The notes beneath the pieces are model-generated. The model had not been told where the DNA came from, made no database searches, and saw only the letters and a list, made by a program, of their open reading frames with translations. The position numbers and the translations under genes are program-made. A DNA stretch of 22,342 bases from an uncultured Prevotella sp. (GTDB taxonomy: Bacteria; Bacteroidota; Bacteroidia; Bacteroidales; Bacteroidaceae), in contig URCI01000052.1 in NCBI GenBank assembly GCA_900546345.1, positions 1-22,342 of the forward strand, written 5' to 3'. This document shows, piece after piece, positions 15,758 through 22,342 of this stretch; position 1 is the first letter of the stretch, and every line of letters begins with the position of its first letter.

Positions 15758-16699
15758 TTAGTTCTGTTCTTCGAGCTTTTCTATCTCCGCTCTCTCACGG
15801 TTGATGATCTCATAGCCATTCTTGGTCATCTTGTGCACCTTGAACTTGTCAAAGCCCTCACCATAGACACCAATGACATTGGTCTGAGTGACGAAAGCAC
15901 GAGGGTCGATATCGTTGATGATCTGGAAGATGGTGTTACTCTCACGACGCTTGGCCATGATGAAGAGCATCTTCACCTGATGGCCCGTGTAGAAGCCGTG
16001 CGCCTCGATGACCGTAGCACCACGATGCGGATAGACCGCGATGCGCGAAGCTATCTCGCGATACTTGTCCGAGATGATGAAGAACTGCACACTGCGACGC
16101 ATGGAGTTGACAACCTGATCGATACAAAACGCGGTGACCATCAGCACCACATAGCCATAGATGACCTGCTCCCAGTTGTGAAGAACAAGATAAGAAGAGG
16201 TGATGATGACAATATCGCAGAGCATGATGACACGGCCCAAGGAGATATCGCGGTACTTATTGACGATGGCCGCCACGATATCCGTACCGCCCGTAGATCC
16301 GTTATTGGCCAGTCCCAGTCCTACTCCACCACCGCAGAACATAGCACCGATAATACTTGCCATAAAAGGCTGGTCAGCGAGCAAATGGGTACCAACGAGG
16401 TTGTGTCGCGCCAAGGCGGTGAGCGATGTCAACACCACCACCGCATAGATCGTTTTCACACAGAACTTCCATCCCAGGATTCTCAGGGCAGCAATAAGCA
16501 GGAAAGCATTAATGACGAAATAAGTCACCTGCACCGGAATGCCCGTACCCCAGTAGACTACCGAAGAAATACCCGGCACACCACCCGTAGTGATATTGTT
16601 AGGCAAAAGGAATACGTTCCACCCGATACAATAGGAGATCATTGCTATCGTGATCATCAAGTAGTCACGCAACTCATTGATAATACTCTTCTTTTTCAT
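15758..16699 (-). CDS. YitT family membrane protein (DUF161/DUF2179)
   Basis: 313 aa. About five or six hydrophobic segments (within 12-215) are followed by a soluble C-terminal DUF2179 domain (about 220-300). Family-typical glycine-rich motifs are visible: NNITTGGVPGISSVV and ANNGSTGGTDIVAAI. Members are inner-membrane proteins without a firmly established substrate. It starts 55 bp after the stop of the serine acetyltransferase gene on the same strand, with no clear promoter between, so the two probably form an operon; a link to cysteine or sulfur metabolism would be guesswork. Confidence 0.87.
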   Translation of the reverse strand: MKKKSIINELRDYLMITIAMISYCIGWNVFLLPNNITTGGVPGISSVVYWGTGIPVQVTYFVINAFLLIAALRILGWKFCVKTIYAVVVLTSLTALARHNLVGTHLLADQPFMASIIGAMFCGGGVGLGLANNGSTGGTDIVAAIVNKYRDISLGRVIMLCDIVIITSSYLVLHNWEQVIYGYVVLMVTAFCIDQVVNSMRRSVQFFIISDKYREIASRIAVYPHRGATVIEAHGFYTGHQVKMLFIMAKRRESNTIFQIINDIDPRAFVTQTNVIGVYGEGFDKFKVHKMTKNGYEIINRERAEIEKLEEQN

Positions 16700-16754
16700 A
16701 CACGAGACACTAATAATGTTTCTATATCATGACAGTTTCATCTGCTTGCTGCCC

Positions 16755-17699
16755 TTAAATACCCAGTCCACCGGTGAAACTCACGTCCATAGCCTTGCTC
16801 TGCATGATGGTGGAATTGGCCGGCACACTGTGTGTGAGCCACACGTTACCGCCGATAACCGTATCATGGCCGATGGTGATACGTCCCAACAAGGTAGAGT
16901 TGGAGTAAACCGTGACATGATCTTCAAGCACCGGGTGGCGTGGCACAAGGCGTGAGTGGTCTCGCCGCGTCTCCTCGTTGGGCAACTGGTGGAGGGTGTA
17001 ATAAGGATTCTCAGTGTGTGCCGCACCGAGTGTGACACCTTGGAAGAGATGCACATGATTGCCAATGACGCAAGTCTCACCGATAACTACACCCGTACCG
17101 TGGTCAATGGAGAAGTACTCCCCTATCTTGGCACCCGGATGGATGTCGATACCCGTATTGGCATGTGCCTGCTCAGTGATGATACGAGGTATAACAGGGA
17201 TACCCATCTCATGAAGTACATGAGCGAAGCGATAGTGAATCATGGCATGAATGACTGGATAGGAAAAGATGACCTCACTATGCGAAGAGGCTGCCGGGTC
17301 ATCGTCGAAGATAGCCTCGACATCGGTGTAGAGCAGATGCTTGATGAGTGGCAGTTGTCCGATCAGCTTTAAGGACTTCTCTGCAGCTTCAGCTTCTGCA
17401 CTGTGCTCATCGCTGCCATCAGCGCAAAGAGCCAATGTCAGTTGCTTGCGCATGAGACTACAGAGCCGCTCCATGTTCACACCAATATGGTAAGAACGGA
17501 TGTCGCTGTCGATCTGCCGCTTGTCGAAAAAACCGGGGAAGACGATCATCTTCACCAGTTCGACCATCTCACGCAGTGCATTGACCGAGGGTAAAGGCGT
17601 ATCACCCTGGGGGGCCATCCGACGCTCATCGTCAGAGACACGTGTCATCATCTCCACGCTCTTCAAGAAAATGTCATTGTCTTCCATAATATTCGTCAT
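16755..17699 (-). CDS. cysE: Serine O-acetyltransferase
   Basis: 314 aa; converts L-serine and acetyl-CoA to O-acetylserine, the first step of cysteine synthesis. The N-terminal helical domain (about 1-175) is followed by a left-handed beta-helix. The signature DIHPGAKIGEYFSIDHGTG contains D185 and H200, spaced 15 residues apart like the catalytic pair D143/H158 of E. coli CysE. A longer loop (about 220-250) between repeats is usual in the long Bacteroidetes form. Start is MTNIMEDND; a second Met at codon 5 is a possible alternative. First gene of a probable cysE-yitT operon. Confidence 0.92.
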   Translation of the reverse strand: MTNIMEDNDIFLKSVEMMTRVSDDERRMAPQGDTPLPSVNALREMVELVKMIVFPGFFDKRQIDSDIRSYHIGVNMERLCSLMRKQLTLALCADGSDEHSAEAEAAEKSLKLIGQLPLIKHLLYTDVEAIFDDDPAASSHSEVIFSYPVIHAMIHYRFAHVLHEMGIPVIPRIITEQAHANTGIDIHPGAKIGEYFSIDHGTGVVIGETCVIGNHVHLFQGVTLGAAHTENPYYTLHQLPNEETRRDHSRLVPRHPVLEDHVTVYSNSTLLGRITIGHDTVIGGNVWLTHSVPANSTIMQSKAMDVSFTGGLGI

Positions 17700-17749
17700 T
17701 CATTAAGATCATGTTTCTCTCCCCTCTCAATTCATTGTGGATTCAAGCG

Positions 17750-17757
17750 CAAAGTTA
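17750..17757 (-). promoter_or_regulatory. Promoter -7 element of cysE
   Basis: Minus-strand TAACTTTG matches TAnnTTTG, about 50 bp upstream of the cysE start. No convincing -33 TTTG and no 11-bp heptamer array is present upstream, in contrast to the pit promoter on the other strand. Confidence 0.5.
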
Positions 17758-17897
17758 CAAGAAATAATTCATAATACGACATTCCGCATTCACAAATTAT
17801 TGCGTTCTTCCTCATTTTTTGATTCGCCCCTCAGTTTGTTTTTCCAAAAACTTGACTCAAATACTATATATAACAAAAAGAGCCGGCCAATAGCTAT

Positions 17898-17976
17898 TTG
17901 TAACATGATTGTAATACATGTGAACACTATTGTAATATGTGTTTAAACCACTTGTAATATACACTGATTAACTTTG
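17898..17976 (+). promoter_or_regulatory. Pho-box array and promoter of pit
   Basis: Heptamers: TTGTAAC (17898), TTGTAAT (17909), weaker GTGAACA (17920), TTGTAAT (17930), weak GTTTAAA (17941) and TTGTAAT (17952); steps of 11, 11, 10, 11 and 11 bp. The -7 element TAACTTTG is at 17969-17976, 39 nt after the start of the TTGTAAT at 17930. The element and following bases (TAACTTTGCG) are identical to those of the porin promoter. The pit start codon follows 28 nt later. Confidence 0.78.
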
Positions 17977-18004
17977 CGCACAAAAAGAATATAACTTATC
18001 ATTT

Positions 18005-20257
18005 ATGGAAACAATTTATTTGTGTATCGTCATCTTCCTGCTCTGTCTGGCGGTCTTCGACTTGTTCGTGGGCGTGAGCAACGATGCGGTGAACTTCCTG
18101 CAGTCGGCCGTAGGTGCTCGTGTGGCAACATTCCGCACGGTGCTCATCATTGCCTCCGTCGCTGTGGTATTAGGAGCCGTGCTGTCATCGGGAATGATGG
18201 ACATTGCGCGCCACGGCATCATGATGCCGGCCCGTTATTCTTTCCATGAGGTGATGACCGTGTTCCTGGCCGTCATGGTCACGGATGTCATCATCCTCGA
18301 TGTGTTCAATTCATTAGGCATGCCCACGTCGACCACGGTATCACTGGTCTTCGAGCTCCTCGGTGGCGCGTTCATGATTTCGACATTGAAGATCATGAGC
18401 GACCCGAGTCTTGACTATGGCATGCTGCTCAACTCCGACAAGGCCCTGAGCGTGATCATCGCCATCTTTGTGAGCGTGGCGATCTCGTTTGTCGTCGGCA
18501 TGGTTGTGATGTGGATCAGCCGTGTGGTCTTCACATTCAACTACAAGAAACACAGCCGCTACGCCATCGCCATTTTCGGTGGCATCTCGTTCACCGTGCT
18601 GGCCTACTTCATCTTTATGAAAGGTGTCGGCAACAGTCCCTACGTCAGCGAGAGCGTGCGCGACTATATCAACAGCAACATCAACCTGCTGCTGATCTAT
18701 ACATTCATTGGCTCTACCATCGTCATGGAAGTCCTGCACCTGTGCCGCGTTGACATCTTCAAGTTTGTCGTGCTCATGGGCACCTTCGGTCTTGCCATGG
18801 CCTTTGCCGGTAACGACCTTGTGAACTTCATCGGTGTGCCCTTGGCCGGTTTGGCTTCCTATCAGGACTATGCCGCCAACGCCCATGGCACCGGTGTAGA
18901 CACGTTCATGATGAAATCGCTGATGGAGAGTGCCAAGACTCCTCCTTTCTATCTGATGGCAGCCGGCATCATCATGATCGTGGCAATGGGCACTTCCAAG
19001 AAAGCCCAGAATGTGATCAAGACCTCCGTGGACCTGGCCCGTCAGGACGAGGGCGACGAGATGTTTGGTTCGTCCAAGGCAGCCCGTGCCATCGTCCGCT
19101 TCTGCCAGTGGGGCGTGGAGAGTGTCGCACATATCTTCCCCGCTTCCCTGCGCAATTGGATCAACAGCCGTTTCAACGCCAACGAGGTGGAGCTTGTCGA
19201 TGACAAAGCCGCCTTCGACGTGGTGCGTGCCGCCGTCAACCTGGTCATTGCCTCCATGCTGATCACCTTCGGAACGAATCATAAGTTGCCATTGTCTACC
19301 ACCTATGTGACGTTCATGGTAGCAATGGGTTCCAGTCTTGCCGACCGTGCCTGGAGCCGAGAGAGTGCCGTATTCCGTGTCACCGGCGTGCTAAGCGTCA
19401 TTGGTGGCTGGTTCATCACTGCTGGTGTGGCCTTCATCACCTGTTCACTGGTGGCTCTGACAATGTGGTATGGCGGTATCGTACTGCAAGTGGGTTTCAT
19501 GGTACTCGTCATCTATCTGCTTTGGCACAGCAACCAACAATACAAGAAGAAGAAAGAACAGGAGGCCAAGGACGAGGACAGCTTCCGCTTGATGATGCGC
19601 ACCCGTGATCCCGAGCTTGTCTGGGATATGCTGCAGAAGCGTGTGAGCAGCACGCAATGCAATATGAATCACTATGCGCTTGACATGTTCAACAAGATCA
19701 TGGACGGCTTCACCGGACAAAACGCACGTGAGCTCGGCCGGTGCCGCAAGTCTCTCCATAAGGAGCAGGACAACCTGAAGAAATACCGCCGTCAGGAAAT
19801 GCTCGGACTGAAGAAATCACCACAGGACATTGCTATCGAGCGCAATACTTGGTTCCACCTCGGCGCCAACTCCGACCAACAGTTCATCTACTGCCTGCGC
19901 CGTATGCTGGAACCGGTACGCGAGCATGTCGACAACAACTTCAATCCGATACCCGAGGAATATATCCATGAGTTCCAGCCCGTTCGCCAAAAGGTCAACG
20001 ACCTCATGCACATGACGCAGGACATGATCACCAATGGCAAGTACGACGATTATCGCGACATCCTCTCCGAGGCAGATCTTTGCCGCGACGAACTGTCGAC
20101 GATGCGCAAGGGCCTTATCGATCACATCCAGCAGGCCTCTGACACGACCATGCTCCAAGTGTCGCTTGTCTATCTCAACATCCTGCAGGAAACCGATGAG
20201 TTCCTTAACATCATGCGCCACCAGCTGCGTGCTGCCAAGAAGTTCATCGAGAACTAA
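18005..20257 (+). CDS. pit: PiT-family phosphate transporter fused to a PhoU-like domain
   Basis: 750 aa. An N-terminal PiT permease (about 1-505, ten or more membrane segments) carries the repeated family signatures GVSNDAVNFLQSAVGA (23-38) and FAGNDLVNFIGVPLAG (D271), plus MPTSTTVSLV and LPLSTTYVTFMVAMGSS. The first signature reads SND instead of the usual GAND. A charged linker (about 508-525, KKKKEQEAKDED) leads to a soluble helical C-terminal region of about 225 residues resembling PhoU/DUF47. In many bacteria the PhoU-like partner is a separate gene next to pit; here it is one chain, probably gating or reporting transport. The strong Pho-like array in front implies induction under phosphate limitation. 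Confidence 0.9.
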   Translation: METIYLCIVIFLLCLAVFDLFVGVSNDAVNFLQSAVGARVATFRTVLIIASVAVVLGAVLSSGMMDIARHGIMMPARYSFHEVMTVFLAVMVTDVIILDVFNSLGMPTSTTVSLVFELLGGAFMISTLKIMSDPSLDYGMLLNSDKALSVIIAIFVSVAISFVVGMVVMWISRVVFTFNYKKHSRYAIAIFGGISFTVLAYFIFMKGVGNSPYVSESVRDYINSNINLLLIYTFIGSTIVMEVLHLCRVDIFKFVVLMGTFGLAMAFAGNDLVNFIGVPLAGLASYQDYAANAHGTGVDTFMMKSLMESAKTPPFYLMAAGIIMIVAMGTSKKAQNVIKTSVDLARQDEGDEMFGSSKAARAIVRFCQWGVESVAHIFPASLRNWINSRFNANEVELVDDKAAFDVVRAAVNLVIASMLITFGTNHKLPLSTTYVTFMVAMGSSLADRAWSRESAVFRVTGVLSVIGGWFITAGVAFITCSLVALTMWYGGIVLQVGFMVLVIYLLWHSNQQYKKKKEQEAKDEDSFRLMMRTRDPELVWDMLQKRVSSTQCNMNHYALDMFNKIMDGFTGQNARELGRCRKSLHKEQDNLKKYRRQEMLGLKKSPQDIAIERNTWFHLGANSDQQFIYCLRRMLEPVREHVDNNFNPIPEEYIHEFQPVRQKVNDLMHMTQDMITNGKYDDYRDILSEADLCRDELSTMRKGLIDHIQQASDTTMLQVSLVYLNILQETDEFLNIMRHQLRAAKKFIEN

Positions 20258-20283
20258 CAGACAAGACCGAGGCCCTCAGTAGG

Positions 20284-20574
20284 CTATCCCCATATTTATA
20301 CCACCTCAACAACGACTGGAAAGTAAAGAGCCAGCATCCCTGGGGCGATCTGAAACTGTCTGCCGACTGGAGCCATAGCTGGACACTGCCCGCCGGAAAG
20401 CTCGGTGCCATCGCCGCCGTGAACTACACCAACGAGTACCGCGTCTACCGCGACATGCTCAACAATTTCTATGGAGCCTACGACACACAGAACGACCGCT
20501 CCAATCCCTTGTGTCTCTCCACCGACAACCAGTACAACCACAATGTACGCCTCGGTGCCCTCTTCAGTATGTAA
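20284..20574 (+). pseudogene. C-terminal remnant of a TonB-dependent outer-membrane receptor
   Basis: The plus frame ending at the TAA at 20572-20574 encodes about 97 residues without a start codon: it includes LSPYLYHLNNDWKV, GDLKLSADWSHSW, NNFYGAYDTQNDRSN and YNHNVRLGALFSM. This looks like extracellular loops and beta strands of a TonB-dependent receptor barrel, which are normally 700-1000 aa. The frame is open back to just after the pit stop, with no signal peptide, plug domain or promoter. It is most likely what is left of a receptor gene after a deletion that joined it to the end of pit. The family assignment rests on sequence style, not on a search. Confidence 0.6.
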
Positions 20575-20598
20575 TCTCTCTTGTGAACACTTTCCACG

Positions 20599-20634
20599 CC
20601 CCGTAGTCGTGACGACTGCGGGGTGTTTTGTTTT
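20599..20634 (+). terminator. Intrinsic terminator after pit and the receptor remnant
   Basis: Arms CCCCGTAGTCG (20599-20609) and CGACTGCGGGG (20613-20623) pair over 11 bp with one G:U wobble and a TGA loop, followed by TGTTTTGTTTT. It probably ended the former receptor gene and now ends pit transcripts. Confidence 0.85.
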
Positions 20635-20715
20635 CCATCAACAACAGCAGACGCTCACCCAAAAAGTAACGAAACAGAGAATCTCGCTTGTAAATGAACA
20701 TTTTTATTGTGTTTC

Positions 20716-20747
20716 TTTGCTTTATTCACTATCTTTTTATATCTTTG
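20716..20747 (+). promoter_or_regulatory. Promoter of the DUF4248 gene
   Basis: TTTG (20716-20719), a 20-nt spacer and TATCTTTG (20740-20747) form a consensus Bacteroidetes promoter. Transcription would start near 20753, giving a leader of about 105 nt, long for this window. Confidence 0.7.
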
Positions 20748-20808
20748 CATCACCTTCCTCTTCAGATACACGCATTGACAAATCAAAAAGCGAACAAAAT
20801 CAAAACAG

Positions 20809-20868
20809 ATGAACAAGAGTGATCTCGAACAACCGTTTAATACTACAAAACACAAGAAGCATGATTGA
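20809..20868 (+). CDS. Possible 19-codon leader peptide overlapping the DUF4248 start
   Basis: ATG at 20809 opens MNKSDLEQPFNTTKHKKHD and ends at a TGA (20866-20868) that overlaps the start codon region of the downstream gene (ATG at 20861) in another frame. The 8-bp overlap would allow translational coupling. No homologue is recognised, and short frames of this length arise often by chance. Confidence 0.2.
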   Translation: MNKSDLEQPFNTTKHKKHD

Positions 20869-21103
20869 AACAACCACAACGACAGAGACAGAAGTGAAGG
20901 TCCGCGCCTTCGGGCGCACAGAACTCGCCATGAAGTATTCGCCACAGGACACTTCCGGCGCGGCATGGAGAAAGCTGCGGCAATGGATCGGCCATTGTCC
21001 CGAACTGGTGGAGCACTTGCAGGCGCTGGGCTACACCGGCCGCCAACGCACTTTCACGCCAGCACAGGTGAAGTGGATCTTCTATTTTCTTGGTGAGCCA
21101 TAA
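20861..21103 (+). CDS. DUF4248 family small protein
   Basis: 80 aa. The conserved DUF4248 pattern is visible from residue 12: VRAFGRTELAMKYSP, AAWRKLRQWI, LGYTGRQRTFTPAQV and a terminal LGEP. This family is restricted to Bacteroidetes and has no known biochemical role; members often sit near HU-like DNA-binding proteins and amidase genes, neither of which is in this window. Start placed at 20861, where family similarity begins shortly after; an in-frame ATG at 20819 would add 14 unlike residues. It has its own promoter and terminator and converges on the S24 repressor gene. Confidence 0.85.
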   Translation: MIETTTTTETEVKVRAFGRTELAMKYSPQDTSGAAWRKLRQWIGHCPELVEHLQALGYTGRQRTFTPAQVKWIFYFLGEP

Positions 21104-21150
21104 GGAAGCTGCGGGGACCACCGCTCCCCTCCGTCAGACAACCCTCATGA

Positions 21151-21200
21151 ACGACAATCGCTTTTTGCCTCGGCATCCCAGCGATTGTCGTTTTTGTTTT
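21151..21200 (+). terminator. Intrinsic terminator of the DUF4248 gene
   Basis: Perfect 12-bp arms ACGACAATCGCT (21151-21162) and AGCGATTGTCGT (21180-21191) with a 17-nt loop, followed by TTTTTGTTTT. It lies 48 bp after the stop codon. Confidence 0.9.
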
Positions 21201-21238
21201 GCTCAGCAGACACGCAGATCATGGTTGTCGACCTTGGG

Positions 21239-21886
21239 TCAGAATCTCACCAGTCCCACTACTAAGCACACGCTGCGCACCTGGTCCTTGGGCACCGTAA
21301 AGGGTAAGTACTTCGGATTGTCCGACACACACTTGAGCCCCTCCTTATCGTCATAGATGCGTTTCACCACGATGCCCTGGTCAGTATCGAGCACATGCAC
21401 CTTGCCCCACTGGATGAAACCGGCATCGGTCACCACGCGGCAGGCGAGCTCATCGCCGCTTTTGATCTCCGGCTCCATGCTGTCGCCTTTCACCAAAATG
21501 GTGAAATCGTAGTCGGGCAATTGCTTGATGACCGGATACCGCTCGTACGACACGTCGATCTCCTCGGTGAGCTTTCCCGCCGAGGCGGTCTGGTCGATGC
21601 GGGGCCGCGTCTGGTCGGTGTTGCGCAGCCCCTCCTCAGTGTCAGCCAGGAAGAAAGACGGTTCCAGTCCATAGCGCCGGCAGACCTTCTCCTTGATTTC
21701 CGGGCTGATCGTCGGGTAGCGTCCGTTGCGGGGATCAGGGCGGAAGAGCCGTGCGACCGTCTGTTGCCGCACGTCGATCTCATGGGCAAAGGCGGTCTGA
21801 CCGCCCGCGGTCTTGTCCATCATCAACAGATAGAGGTTGCGCGTCTCCCGCGGCATCGCCTCATAGTCGTATTTTGCTATTCTCAT
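21239..21886 (-). CDS. LexA/S24-type self-cleaving transcriptional repressor with HTH
   Basis: 215 aa. An N-terminal helix-turn-helix region (about 15-75, with QTAFAHEIDVRQQTVARLF) is joined to a C-terminal S24 peptidase domain (about 115-215). The catalytic pair is visible: S136 in VKGDSMEPEIKSGD and K175 in GIVVKRIY, 39 residues apart. An Ala-Gly bond at 103-104 (TASAGKL) is at the right place for autocleavage. Such proteins repress their own and nearby promoters and are inactivated by RecA filaments on DNA damage, as in phage CI and LexA. Targets are unknown; no SOS or phage genes are seen nearby. Its promoter spacer contains an inverted repeat suited to autoregulation. Confidence 0.85.
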   Translation of the reverse strand: MRIAKYDYEAMPRETRNLYLLMMDKTAGGQTAFAHEIDVRQQTVARLFRPDPRNGRYPTISPEIKEKVCRRYGLEPSFFLADTEEGLRNTDQTRPRIDQTASAGKLTEEIDVSYERYPVIKQLPDYDFTILVKGDSMEPEIKSGDELACRVVTDAGFIQWGKVHVLDTDQGIVVKRIYDDKEGLKCVSDNPKYLPFTVPKDQVRSVCLVVGLVRF

Positions 21887-21966
21887 GGCTGTAGAAAATT
21901 AATATTCCAAAGCATAAACATGCCGTATCGGTGTCTATACGCTTTCTTTCTGATTATTTACACCTG

Positions 21967-21997
21967 CAAAGATAGTAAATAATCTATTATTAACAAA
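21967..21997 (-). promoter_or_regulatory. Promoter and candidate operator of the S24 repressor
   Basis: On the minus strand TTTG (21997-21994), a 19-nt spacer and TATCTTTG (21974-21967) form a consensus promoter. Between them lies an inverted repeat, GTAAATAAT (21975-21983), CT, ATTATTAAC (21986-21994), with one mismatch, which fills the space between the two elements. A dimeric repressor bound there would block RNA polymerase. Confidence 0.6.
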
Positions 21998-22240
21998 GAA
22001 AAGCACACTTTATTTAGCTTTATACACCATATTATATATAGACACGTTGTGAAGAACCCCACCTTTCCCAAAAGGAGGGGTCGGTACAGTTCCACCAGTG
22101 ATACAGACCTCAACGAACTTTACAAAAGCTTGTCACCCAAACTGTTGCTTCCAGAGAGAATTCTGCGGCATTTTTGTACATTCACCACGCTCTATATCAT
22201 AAAAAAAAGGCATCTCCCGCATAAAACAGTGACTTTTCAA

Positions 22241-22281
22241 GGTCAAAAAGCCGAGATGATAGGGTCAAAAGGCTGAGATGA
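22241..22281. repeat. Two direct 19-bp repeats with 22-bp period
   Basis: GGTCAAAAAGCCGAGATGA (22241-22259) and GGTCAAAAGGCTGAGATGA (22263-22281) differ at two positions and are separated by 3 bp. No function is evident. Confidence 0.7.
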
Positions 22282-22290
22282 CTCATAGAA

Positions 22291-22342
22291 AACGGTACTT
22301 TGATGAAAAATTCTCTAGAGAATTTTTCATCAAAGTACCGTT
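22291..22342. repeat. Perfect 52-bp palindrome ending at the window edge
   Basis: Arms of 26 nt (22291-22316 and 22317-22342) are exact reverse complements with no spacer, centred on CTCT|AGAG. The right arm stops at the last base of the window, so the inverted repeat may be longer. It could be a hairpin-forming site or a fold-back artefact at a contig end. Confidence 0.85.

Larger units (their letters stand above)
17700..18004. other. Divergent intergenic region cysE / pit
   Basis: About 305 bp without a gene. The left part carries the presumed cysE promoter (TAACTTTG on the minus strand, 17757-17750). The right part carries the Pho-like array and -7 element for pit. The A/T-rich middle (17760-17880) shows nothing recognisable; a 69-codon open frame across it has no coding character. 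Confidence 0.7.
20258..20860. other. Region between pit and DUF4248 gene
   Basis: About 600 bp without an intact gene of normal size. It holds a TonB-dependent receptor remnant (to 20574), a terminator (20599-20634), a promoter (20716-20747) and a 105-nt leader with a short overlapping frame (20809-20868). Confidence 0.7.
21887..22342. other. Non-coding right end of the window
   Basis: About 456 bp without a convincing gene. It holds the repressor promoter and operator candidate (21967-21997), a small imperfect hairpin CCCCACCTTT/AAAGGAGGGG (22057-22080) without a T tract, two 19-bp direct repeats (22241-22281) and a perfect palindrome reaching the last base. A 75-codon plus-strand frame at 22049-22276 has no coding character. 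Confidence 0.65.

Noticed and set aside
18341..19282. 313-codon minus-strand frame opposite pit, rich in His and Asp
   Set aside because: Its composition reflects complementary codons of a membrane protein; the PiT reading is unambiguous.
21931..22045. Inverted pair GTGTCTATA (21931-21939) and TATAGACAC (22037-22045)
   Set aside because: The 9-bp arms are about 97 bp apart, do not align with promoter elements, and could occur by chance in A/T-rich sequence.
22049..22276. 75-codon plus-strand frame at the right end
   Set aside because: It crosses a hairpin and the direct repeats, lacks a promoter and has no recognisable similarity.

Overview
The window looks like chromosomal DNA of a Bacteroidales bacterium, most likely a Prevotella relative. 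Reasons: promoters carry the Bacteroidetes -7 element (TAnnTTTG, often with TTTG about 19-20 nt upstream) rather than E. coli-type -10 boxes; several families are typical of the phylum (Porin_O_P-type porin, BspA-type leucine-rich repeats, DUF4248, two-lobed aspartyl protease with PDZ, long serine acetyltransferase, GH2 pairs). No tRNA, rRNA, CRISPR array or transposase gene was seen.

Layout. 1-496 is non-coding: a G-rich 11-bp tandem repeat, a strong hairpin terminator and three 22-bp repeats. 497-5964 (minus) holds two secreted GH2 glycoside hydrolases 9 bp apart, with a hexapeptide O-acetyltransferase gene upstream under its own promoter. 6068-7240 (plus) is a secreted aspartyl-protease-like PDZ protein. 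7393-10671 (minus) is a porin followed by a PhoB/PhoR-type response regulator and sensor kinase. 10871-14560 (plus) is a leucine-rich-repeat protein with a lysine-rich tail, then polyphosphate kinase (ppk1), then a Ppx/GppA-type phosphatase. 14816-17699 holds an OmpA-like lipoprotein (plus) converging on cysE-yitT (minus). 18005-20257 is a PiT phosphate transporter fused to a PhoU-like domain. After it come a TonB-dependent receptor remnant, a DUF4248 gene, an S24/LexA-like repressor, and a non-coding end with a perfect 52-bp palindrome that runs into the window edge.

The main result is a compact phosphate and polyphosphate regulon. Three transcription units (porin-phoB-phoR; LRR-ppk-ppx; pit-phoU fusion) each have a promoter in which TTGTAA(C/T) lies exactly 39 nt upstream of the first T of the TAnnTTTG element, embedded in an array of related heptamers spaced mostly 11 bp apart, as expected for tandem PhoB sites. 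Two of these promoters are back to back between the porin and the LRR gene. The neighbouring ompA, cysE, GH2 and protease promoters lack such arrays. The inferred picture is that phosphate limitation, sensed by the kinase, drives outer-membrane entry (porin), inner-membrane uptake (PiT-PhoU) and polyphosphate turnover (Ppk/Ppx), with positive autoregulation of the two-component system. The LRR protein at the head of the ppk operon has no known role and is the best candidate for a new component.
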